A DNA stretch of 5,017 nt from Treponema sp. (lineage in GTDB: Bacteria; Spirochaetota; Spirochaetia; Treponematales; Breznakiellaceae), in the NCBI GenBank assembly GCA_031278025.1, contig JAITLF010000050.1, positions 1 through 5,017 on the forward strand, given 5' to 3'. The position numbers were made by a program, and so were the translations under genes. The notes under the pieces were generated by a model. The model did no database searches. It was not told where the DNA came from and was given only the letters and a program-made list of their open reading frames with translations. Below are positions 1 through 4,662 of the stretch, piece after piece. Each line of letters starts with the position of its first letter. Position 1 is the stretch's first letter.

Positions 1-135
1 GGATACGATTTGGAAGAATTAAAGGGTATCGCCAAATACCTCTCCGGCATTGAGGATGACATCCCTATTTACCGGCGAAAAACTGTTACCCCAAGGCGGG
101 TGCTTGAAAAATTCAAAAGACAGGAGGGTAAGTAA
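1..135 (+). CDS. C-terminal end of an unrecognised protein (partial, 5' end outside window)
   Basis: An open frame runs from the first base to a TAA at 133-135, giving 44 C-terminal residues that begin GYDLEELKGIAKYLSG and end VLEKFKRQEGK. It is charged and probably helical, with a basic tail (PRR, KFKRQ). I do not recognise the family from this tail. The frame is credible as a real gene because its stop overlaps the hbd start by one base (TAATG), the hbd Shine-Dalgarno lies inside its last codons, and no other reading explains the stretch. Its place at the head of a butyrate cluster suggests a role in acyl-CoA metabolism or its electron supply, but that is only inference from context. The tail does not look like the usual thiolase C-terminus. 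Confidence 0.7.
   Translation, partial: GYDLEELKGIAKYLSGIEDDIPIYRRKTVTPRRVLEKFKRQEGK
122..127 (+). promoter_or_regulatory. Shine-Dalgarno site of hbd
   Basis: AGGAGG lies 7 bases before the ATG at 135. It is a near-perfect ribosome binding site inside the end of the upstream gene. It fixes the hbd start and, with the TAATG overlap, suggests translational coupling. Confidence 0.85.
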
Positions 136-986
136 TGGCAATCAAAACAGTAGGGGTGATCGGCGCGGGCGTCATGGGCGGCGGCATCGCACAGGTAACC
201 GCCATGGCCGGTTACGGGGTTACGTTGAGAGATGTGGATGCTTCCTTTCTTGAAAAGTCAATCAGCCGTATTGAGGGAGGCCTGGGCCGCTTGATAGAGA
301 AGGGAAAATTGGCGGAAGACAAAAAGAAAGAAATTCTGGAACGGATAATTCCGGTTACCGCGTTACCGGAACTGGGGGACGTGGACCTTGTTATTGAAGC
401 GGTCCCTGAAAATTTGGAAATAAAGCGGCAGTTGTTCTGTGAACTGGACAGTATTTGTAAACCGGAAACCGTCTTTGCGTCAAACACCTCCTCGATTTCC
501 ATTACCCAGTTGGCGGCGTCAAGCGGCAGGCCGGACCGTTTCTGCGGGCTGCACTTCTTTAACCCGGTCCCGGTGATGAAGCTGGTTGAAATCATCAGCG
601 GCCTTCTTACCGGCCAGGATGTCATTGATACGGTTCGGGCCTTTGCGGAGGGGATCGGGAAGGCCCCGGTGCTTGTTAAGAAGGACAGGCCGGGGTTCAT
701 CGTAAACCGGCTCCTGGTTCCCTACCTGAACGAGGCGGTCCGCATTCTGGAAGAAGGGATCGCCACGGCGGAAGATATTGATAAGGCCGTTGAATTCGGC
801 CTCAACTATCCCCTGGGTCCTTTTAAGATGCTTGATACCGGCGGCATAGATCTGACCGTTACGGTCCTTGACTATTTTAAGGACGAGTACAACGACAACA
901 GTTATGCCCCCCGGGCAACGCTGAAACAACTTCTGCGGGCAGGCAAACTGGGACGCAAGTCGGGAGAGGGTTTTTACAAATATTAG
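135..986 (+). CDS. hbd: 3-hydroxybutyryl-CoA dehydrogenase
   Basis: A cytoplasmic enzyme that reversibly reduces acetoacetyl-CoA to 3-hydroxybutyryl-CoA with NAD(P)H. The protein has 283 residues, close to the roughly 282 of clostridial Hbd. The N-terminal Rossmann domain (about 1-185) has the dinucleotide motif GAGVMG at 10-15, and the second strand ends in Asp33 (LRD), which usually indicates NAD(H) binding. Family catalytic and substrate residues are all visible: SNTSS at 116-120 (Ser119), His140 in GLHFFNPV, Glu152 in KLVEII and Asn191 in PGFIVNR. The C-terminal helical domain (about 187-283) ends with the typical LGRKSGEGFYKY. The strong upstream AGGAGG supports this start. It is the second gene of the visible operon. 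A longer-chain 3-hydroxyacyl-CoA dehydrogenase is possible, but the length and the crt-ptb-buk context favour the C4 enzyme. Confidence 0.95.
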   Translation: MAIKTVGVIGAGVMGGGIAQVTAMAGYGVTLRDVDASFLEKSISRIEGGLGRLIEKGKLAEDKKKEILERIIPVTALPELGDVDLVIEAVPENLEIKRQLFCELDSICKPETVFASNTSSISITQLAASSGRPDRFCGLHFFNPVPVMKLVEIISGLLTGQDVIDTVRAFAEGIGKAPVLVKKDRPGFIVNRLLVPYLNEAVRILEEGIATAEDIDKAVEFGLNYPLGPFKMLDTGGIDLTVTVLDYFKDEYNDNSYAPRATLKQLLRAGKLGRKSGEGFYKY

Positions 987-1025
987 GGAAACGCTGATTA
1001 ACTTGACGCTAATCGCGTTTCCCTA
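984..1025. repeat. Long inverted repeat (hairpin 1) at the hbd stop codon
   Basis: Positions 984-1000 pair with 1010-1025 as 16 base pairs interrupted by one bulged T at 995. The outer arm is TAGGGAAACGC against GCGTTTCCCTA and the inner arm is GATTA against TAATC, around a 9-base loop (1001-1009). The hbd TAG stop forms the base of the stem. No T-run follows on either strand, so this is not a standard intrinsic terminator. It could protect the upstream mRNA end, attenuate transcription, or be part of a dispersed repeat. Confidence 0.8.
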
Positions 1026-1026
1026 G

Positions 1027-1056
1027 TGTATTTGCTCATTTCTTTGCGCAAATACA
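1027..1056. repeat. Inverted repeat (hairpin 2)
   Basis: TGTATTTGC at 1027-1035 pairs perfectly with GCAAATACA at 1048-1056, giving a 9-bp stem and a 12-base loop. It starts one base after hairpin 1 ends. No T-run follows. Confidence 0.7.
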
Positions 1057-1072
1057 ACATTAAAGTAGCACC

Positions 1073-1096
1073 GATTTATTCTCGATTGAATAAATC
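1073..1096. repeat. Inverted repeat (hairpin 3)
   Basis: GATTTATTC at 1073-1081 pairs perfectly with GAATAAATC at 1088-1096 around a 6-base loop (TCGATT). GCA (1068-1070) and TGC (1099-1101) can extend it beyond a 2-base internal loop. It ends about 12 bases before the crt ribosome site and could affect access to it. Confidence 0.7.
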
Positions 1097-1118
1097 ACTG
1101 CCTCCTTAGGGTTATACC

Positions 1119-1901
1119 ATGAGTTATGAACATATTCTTTTTGAATGTAACGACGGCGTCGCGGTGATCACCATTAACCGGCCAAAGTTTATGAACGCCC
1201 TCTGCGGGGCCTTAAACCGGGAAATGCTCGACGCTCTGGACCGCATAGAGCAGGACCCCGCAGTCAGGACCGTGATACTCACCGGGGGATCAAAGGTTTT
1301 TGCCGCGGGGGCGGACATTGCGGAGATGATAAACGCCACTCCCGGAGACGCGGAAAAAACATCGGCCCTGGGGCACAGGGTCCACGATACGATTGAGGCG
1401 CTTCCGGTTCCGGTTATCGCCGCGGTTAACGGCCCCGCGCTGGGCGGCGGCTGTGAACTGGCCCTGGCCTGCGATTTCAGGATCGCCGCCGTGGACGCGC
1501 TGTTTGCCCTTCCCGAAGTGGGTTTGGGGATCATTCCCGGCGCCGGGGGTACCCAGCGGCTCCTGCCCCTGGTGGGCCCCTCCGTAACCAGAGAGATGGT
1601 TCTCCTGGGCCGGAAGGTAAAGGGCGATGAGGCTGAACGGATCGGCCTGGTGAACAGGGCGGTTCCGCCGGAGTCGGTTATGGAAAGCGCCCTTGCAATG
1701 GCCCGTAAACTTTTAAAAATGCCCGCGGTTTCCCTTACCCTGGCAAAACAGGCGATCTCGGCGGGGCTTAACGAAACCCTTAATCAGGGGAAAAGCCACG
1801 AGCGGCGGCTTTTTTCGCTGGCCTTTTCAACCCCCGATCAAAAAGAAGGAATGTCTTCTTTCGTTGAAAGACGGGATGCCGTATATAAACATGGATGGTA
1901 A
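1119..1901 (+). CDS. crt: Crotonase / short-chain enoyl-CoA hydratase (3-hydroxybutyryl-CoA dehydratase)
   Basis: The enzyme reversibly interconverts 3-hydroxybutyryl-CoA and crotonyl-CoA, the step after Hbd. It has 260 residues, the normal length for a stand-alone cytoplasmic crotonase. The fold's landmarks are present: ITINRPKFMNAL at 18-28, the first oxyanion-hole segment FAAGADI at 61-67, and the second in NGPALGGGCELA at 104-115 (Gly110). Both catalytic glutamates of true hydratases are kept, Glu113 (GGCEL) and Glu133 (LPEVGLG), 20 residues apart as in rat mitochondrial enoyl-CoA hydratase. IPGAGGTQRL follows at 139-148. The ribosome site is modest (AGGG at 1108-1111, 7 bases from the ATG) and sits just after the hairpin spacer. 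Other crotonase-family reactions are less likely because both glutamates are present and hbd is adjacent. Confidence 0.92.
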   Translation: MSYEHILFECNDGVAVITINRPKFMNALCGALNREMLDALDRIEQDPAVRTVILTGGSKVFAAGADIAEMINATPGDAEKTSALGHRVHDTIEALPVPVIAAVNGPALGGGCELALACDFRIAAVDALFALPEVGLGIIPGAGGTQRLLPLVGPSVTREMVLLGRKVKGDEAERIGLVNRAVPPESVMESALAMARKLLKMPAVSLTLAKQAISAGLNETLNQGKSHERRLFSLAFSTPDQKEGMSSFVERRDAVYKHGW

Positions 1902-1904
1902 AAC

Positions 1905-1910
1905 GAGGGA
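1905..1910 (+). promoter_or_regulatory. Closely spaced Shine-Dalgarno site of ptb
   Basis: GAGGGA lies only 3 bases before the ATG at 1914, closer than usual. No better upstream start exists because the crt stop is at 1899-1901, so this start stands. The close spacing may lower initiation or rely on coupling to crt. Confidence 0.55.
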
Positions 1911-1913
1911 CAG

Positions 1914-2831
1914 ATGAAAACTATAGCGGAAATACAAGAGAGTTTAAGCAGTGGTAATGTGAGAAAAATTGCGGTCGCCGCCGCCGGAGACGCCGATGTG
2001 CTGCGTTCAATCAGAACAGCCTTTGACGAAGGTATTGCCGAGGCAATCCTCACCGGTAACAAGGATCAAATTAAAAAAGCCGCAGAGGAAAGCGGGATTG
2101 ATATATCTCCTTTTACTCTGGTAGAAAGCGCCGATGAATCCGGCGCCGCAAGAACCGCCGCCAAGCTGGTATCGGAAGGCAAGGCCGAAATGATCATGAA
2201 AGGATTACTGCCCACCGGAATATTCCTAAAGGCTCTGCTCGATCCTTCCTTTACCCTTAGAAAAGAAGGAAACATCATAAGTGCCATTGCGGTACTGGAA
2301 GCCCCTGACCAGGGAAGGCTGCTTTTTCTTACCGATCCCGGTTTTGTACCCTTACCGGATTTTGAAACTAAACGCAAACTGATACATAACGTGGCGGAGG
2401 TTGTAAAAAAATTCGGTATTGATGAGCCAAAGGTCGCCGTACTCTGCGCGGCAGAAACAGTGAATCCCAAGATTCCCGTTACCGTTGAGGCGGCGGAACT
2501 TGAACGTTTGAATAAAAACGGCTCCATAAAGGGCTGTTTAATTGCGGGACCCATATCCCTGGATCTGGCTATTTCAGAGTCTTCCGCAAAACATAAAAAC
2601 TATATTCATCCGGTGGCGGGCAAGGCAGATGTTCTACTCGCTCCCGATCTCCAATCGGCAAATATACTCTATAAGTCCCTGACTTATTTCGGCAAGTTAA
2701 AAACAGGTGGAATTATGACAGGGGCAAATGTTCCGGTTATTTTTACATCCCGTTCCGATACCGCCGAGACCAAACTAAATACCATACTGTTTGCGGCGTA
2801 TCTCGCGGCCCAAGCGGGGGATGGGAAATAA
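1914..2831 (+). CDS. ptb: Phosphate butyryltransferase (phosphotransbutyrylase)
   Basis: The enzyme exchanges CoA for phosphate on butyryl-CoA, giving butyryl phosphate for the kinase encoded next. It has 305 residues, close to the roughly 300 of clostridial Ptb and shorter than most phosphotransacetylases. It forms one PTA/PTB-family domain across its length. Conserved segments are MKGLLPTG at 95-102, AAETVNPKIPVT at 179-190, GPISLDLA at 212-219, HPVAGKADVLLAPDLQSAN at 232-250 and the C-terminal FTSRSDTAETKLNTI at 277-291. There is no signal peptide or membrane segment. It starts 12 bp after crt and ends 2 bp before buk, and ptb-buk pairing is the classic arrangement. It may also act on branched or other short acyl-CoAs. 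A phosphate acetyltransferase is the main alternative, made unlikely by the adjacent butyrate kinase. Confidence 0.93.
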   Translation: MKTIAEIQESLSSGNVRKIAVAAAGDADVLRSIRTAFDEGIAEAILTGNKDQIKKAAEESGIDISPFTLVESADESGAARTAAKLVSEGKAEMIMKGLLPTGIFLKALLDPSFTLRKEGNIISAIAVLEAPDQGRLLFLTDPGFVPLPDFETKRKLIHNVAEVVKKFGIDEPKVAVLCAAETVNPKIPVTVEAAELERLNKNGSIKGCLIAGPISLDLAISESSAKHKNYIHPVAGKADVLLAPDLQSANILYKSLTYFGKLKTGGIMTGANVPVIFTSRSDTAETKLNTILFAAYLAAQAGDGK

Positions 2832-2833
2832 TT

Positions 2834-3916
2834 ATGCGAATTCTGGTTATCAACCCCGGATCAACCTCGACCAAAATAGCGGTCTTTGAAGACGAAGAAA
2901 AGGTCTTCCAAGAGAATATCAGTCATCCTGCGGGCTATCTGAAAAAATATCCCGCCATTCAGGATCAATTGCCTTTCAGAAAAGAAATAATTATAGAGGT
3001 TCTGGAAAAAAAAGGATTTTCTCTGGAAAGCTTTCATGTTTTTGCCGGACGTGGCGGTGGACTCATTCCTTGTGCGGGAGGGGTGTATAAAATTGAAAAA
3101 CTCCTTTTGGAACATGCCCACAGATGGACAAAACATCCCTCAGTCCTGGGGGCGCTCCTGGCGAATGAATTCGCCCAAATTAATAAGGTTCCCGCCTTTA
3201 TCGTTGATCCCCCCGATGTCGACGAGCTGCAGGATGTGGCACGTATCAGCGGCATGAAAGAGTTTCCCCGGGAAAGCCGATTCCACGCGCTAAATCAAAA
3301 GGAAGCGGCCCGCCGCGGAGCAAAATCAATGGGTAAAAGTTACGAGGCCGTTAATTTGGTGGTTGCCCATATTGGCGGGGGTATCTCCGTGGGCGCCCAC
3401 CATAAAGGCAAGGTCATTGATGTTACCGACATCATCAACGGGGACGCCCCCATGGCTCCAACCAGAGCGGGGCAGATTGCCGCGCAGGCCTGGATTGAAA
3501 TGTGCTTTAGCGGAAATTATACCAAAAAAGAAATGCAAAATTTTATCAGTAAAAACGGCGGGGTGATCAATCATCTGGGCACCAGCGATATGCTGGAAGT
3601 GGAACGTTGTATAGAAGCAGGAGATACCTACGCCAAACTGGTATACGACGCGATGATCTACCAGATCGGAAAAAATATCGGCGGCTATGCGGCGGTACTG
3701 CATGGCAAAGTAGATGCCGTAGTAATTACCGGAGGCATGGTAAGATCGCCGTATTTGCAAAATACCCTTAAATCAATGATTTACTATATTGCCCCGGTGA
3801 TTATGTATCCTGGTGAGTTCGAAATGGAAGCTCTGGCCGGCGGTGCCCTCCGGGTCATGCGGAAAGAAGAAGAACCGCTAAGCTATACCGGCGAACCGGT
3901 TCATAAAGGGTTTTGA
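2834..3916 (+). CDS. buk: Butyrate kinase
   Basis: The kinase transfers phosphate from butyryl phosphate to ADP, giving butyrate and ATP, the energy-yielding last step. It is a cytoplasmic member of the acetokinase (ASKHA) superfamily. Its 360 residues match butyrate kinases (about 355) rather than acetate kinases (about 400). The phosphate-1 loop is NPGSTSTKIAVFED at 7-20. The central phosphate-2 region contains VVAHIGGGISVGAH at 176-189 and the conserved GDAPMAPTRAG at 203-213. The adenosine-side motif is VVITGGM at 296-302, and PGEFEMEALAGGALRVM closes the core at 326-342. A GGGA at 2823-2826 inside the ptb end lies 7 bases before the ATG, and only 2 bp separate the genes, so translational coupling is likely. 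Branched-chain fatty acid kinase activity is possible. The gene looks intact, although mobile DNA begins soon after it. Confidence 0.95.
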   Translation: MRILVINPGSTSTKIAVFEDEEKVFQENISHPAGYLKKYPAIQDQLPFRKEIIIEVLEKKGFSLESFHVFAGRGGGLIPCAGGVYKIEKLLLEHAHRWTKHPSVLGALLANEFAQINKVPAFIVDPPDVDELQDVARISGMKEFPRESRFHALNQKEAARRGAKSMGKSYEAVNLVVAHIGGGISVGAHHKGKVIDVTDIINGDAPMAPTRAGQIAAQAWIEMCFSGNYTKKEMQNFISKNGGVINHLGTSDMLEVERCIEAGDTYAKLVYDAMIYQIGKNIGGYAAVLHGKVDAVVITGGMVRSPYLQNTLKSMIYYIAPVIMYPGEFEMEALAGGALRVMRKEEEPLSYTGEPVHKGF

Positions 3917-3981
3917 CACTGTTAGCAAAGCTTAAACTACCGGAGGGGTTGAAATAGGATACAGGCGGAGGGGAAAGACAC
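3917..3981. other. Junction between buk and the IS5-type transposase
   Basis: This 65-bp gap contains the left end of the IS5-type element, but I cannot place the exact boundary without a second copy. CGGAGGGG occurs twice, at 3941-3948 and 3966-3973; the second copy is the transposase ribosome site. The first copy may lie near the element's terminal repeat. No intrinsic terminator for the butyrate operon is visible here. Confidence 0.5.
3967..3973 (+). promoter_or_regulatory. Shine-Dalgarno site of the IS5-type transposase
   Basis: GGAGGGG lies 8 bases before the ATG at 3982. This is a strong ribosome site and supports that start codon. Confidence 0.75.
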
Positions 3982-4368
3982 ATGAAGGAAAACAAACGCT
4001 TGTATCCGATAAGTGAAAAAGTGTTTAACCGGAAGGTTCTGCCCATTATTGAAGGGACGTATATCTGGAAAGGGCGTCCGCCCAAGGTATCCCATTACAA
4101 GGTATTTTGCGGGATTCTGTATATTCTGAGGACCGGCTGCCCCTGGCGGGATTTACCTGAGGAGTACGGTTATTGGCATGTGATCTATGACCGGTTTTCC
4201 TGGGGAAGCAAACGGGGATTATGGGCGAAAATCCTGATAAGGCTCCAGGAGGAGGAAGGGATAGTATTTAAGGAGGTAATCATAGACAGCACGACGATGA
4301 AAGTCCATCGGCACGGGGGAGGACAAAAAGGGGGCGGCAAACGAATGGGAAGAGCCGGGCGGGGATAA
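3982..4368 (+). CDS. IS5-family transposase, first reading frame (orfA)
   Basis: The frame encodes 128 residues of a DDE transposase. Residues about 20-95 form the N-terminal IS5/IS402-type domain, with GRPPKVSHYKVFCGILYILR leading into the hallmark RTGCPWRDLP at 50-59, then YWHVIYDRF and SKRGLWAKIL. The first catalytic aspartate is Asp102 in IIDSTTMKVHRHG. Family similarity in this frame ends at about GGGQKGG (112-118); the last residues are out of frame and stop at TAA 4366-4368. The expected continuation (GKSRAGISTKFHAV) is in the -1 frame and overlaps this end. This is either a programmed -1 frameshift, as in several IS5-family groups, or a disabling one-base indel. The AAAAAGGGGG run at 4325-4334 is the likely place. 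The frame alone is not a complete transposase. Confidence 0.85.
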   Translation: MKENKRLYPISEKVFNRKVLPIIEGTYIWKGRPPKVSHYKVFCGILYILRTGCPWRDLPEEYGYWHVIYDRFSWGSKRGLWAKILIRLQEEEGIVFKEVIIDSTTMKVHRHGGGQKGGGKRMGRAGRG

Positions 4369-4517
4369 GCACGAAGTTTCATGCGGTGATAACCAGTGAC
4401 GGGAAGCTTGTTGAGGGTCTTTTGACCGGGGGAGCGGTACATGATGTGACGGTAGGGGCAGAACTGAGCGAAGAAATCGTTGGATGTAAAGTTTACAAGT
4501 TAGTGGATATAGTATAA
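4323..4517 (+). pseudogene. IS5-family transposase, second reading frame (orfB), truncated
   Basis: In the -1 frame relative to the first part, the sequence reads GKSRAGISTKFHAVITSDGK from 4347 and continues through LLTGGAVHDVTVGAELSEEI to VYKLVDIV and a TAA at 4515-4517. This is the standard IS5-family continuation after the first catalytic aspartate. It has no good start of its own, so it would be made only by frameshifting from the 3982 start. Family members normally continue with a second aspartate (a GYD-type motif), a later glutamate and another hundred or so residues. All of these are missing because the IS30-type element starts here. The product cannot be an active transposase, whatever happens at the frameshift site. 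Confidence 0.8.
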
Positions 4518-4522
4518 CCCGC

Positions 4523-4546
4523 GTTCAACTCTGAAGTGCAACACTT
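4523..4546. repeat. Candidate left terminal repeat of the IS30-type element
   Basis: GTTCAACTCTGAAGTGCAAC and the next few bases sit exactly where IS5 coding homology ends and look like an IS30-family terminus. The partner repeat would be downstream of the window, so the extent is a guess. Confidence 0.45.
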
Positions 4547-4552
4547 AGCCCA

Positions 4553-4598
4553 GTAGCCCTGGTACGGGGCGGTTATAGCCGACCCGTACCAGGGCTAC
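4553..4598. repeat. Perfect 16-bp inverted repeat in the IS30-type leader
   Basis: GTAGCCCTGGTACGGG at 4553-4568 is exactly complementary to CCCGTACCAGGGCTAC at 4583-4598. The spacer adds three more G-C pairs (4570-4572 with 4579-4581) after one mismatch, leaving a short loop near TATA. The + strand stem is followed by an A-run and the - strand stem by no T-run, so it is not an intrinsic terminator on either strand. It could impede transcripts entering from outside the element, or act as a structural or recognition site. Confidence 0.8.
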
Positions 4599-4646
4599 AA
4601 AAAACGGCAAAACCCTTATGATGGTGTTTGCCACCACCTCATCAAT

Positions 4647-4652
4647 AAGGAG
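4647..4652 (+). promoter_or_regulatory. Shine-Dalgarno site of the IS30-type transposase
   Basis: AAGGAG lies 10 bases before the ATG at 4663. A nearer ATG at 4655 is in another frame, so 4663 is chosen because only that frame gives the transposase. Confidence 0.7.
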
Positions 4653-4662
4653 TAATGCCGTT

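Larger units (their letters stand above)
987..1118. other. 132-bp non-coding spacer with three consecutive hairpins between hbd and crt
   Basis: This is the only sizeable gap in the operon; the other spacers are -1, 12 and 2 bp. Most of it folds into three separate hairpins (984-1025, 1027-1056, 1073-1096). It has no convincing ORF. TTAGGG occurs at both edges (983-988 and 1106-1111). Removing one copy plus the DNA between them would leave a 9-bp hbd-crt spacer with AGGG still placed as the crt ribosome site. A palindromic element inserted into an originally tight operon is a reasonable inference, not a proven one. Confidence 0.5.
3941..4517 (+). mobile_element. IS5-family insertion sequence, 3' part missing
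   Basis: The element is defined by its transposase, which has the IS5-family N-terminal domain (RTGCPWRDLP) and the first catalytic aspartate. The left boundary is approximate and lies somewhere in about 3917-3966. Transposase homology stops by about 4517, where an IS30-type element begins. The second catalytic aspartate, the catalytic glutamate and the right terminal repeat are absent from the window. They may lie beyond the IS30-type element or be lost. Confidence 0.75.

Noticed and set aside
519..929. Long reverse-strand open frame inside hbd (and similar ones inside crt, ptb and buk)
   Set aside because: They are antisense to well-recognised genes and have no recognisable domains or ribosome sites.
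984..1056. Hairpins 1 and 2 as rho-independent terminators of hbd
   Set aside because: No T-run follows either stem on the + strand, and crt continues the same pathway downstream.
987..1118. CRISPR-like array in the hbd-crt spacer
   Set aside because: The three stems differ in sequence and no direct repeat unit recurs.
3887..3909. Possible intrinsic terminator at the buk end (ACCGG/CCGGT stem followed by TCATAAAGGG)
   Set aside because: The stem is only 5 bp, lies inside the buk coding region and is not followed directly by a T-run.
3913..3960. Possible promoter for the IS5-type transposase: TTGACA at 3913 or TTAAAC at 3932, with TAGGAT at 3955
   Set aside because: TTGACA has no good -10 at the right distance. 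TTAAAC-17-TAGGAT matches the consensus only weakly (3/6 and 4/6). Not strong enough to annotate.
4553..4604. Hairpin plus A-run as a terminator on the - strand
   Set aside because: On the - strand the T-run comes before the stem, not after it, so the order is wrong for termination.
4606..4632. Second hairpin in the IS30-type leader (GGCAAA/TTTGCC)
   Set aside because: It has only 6 bp with a large loop, within chance expectation.
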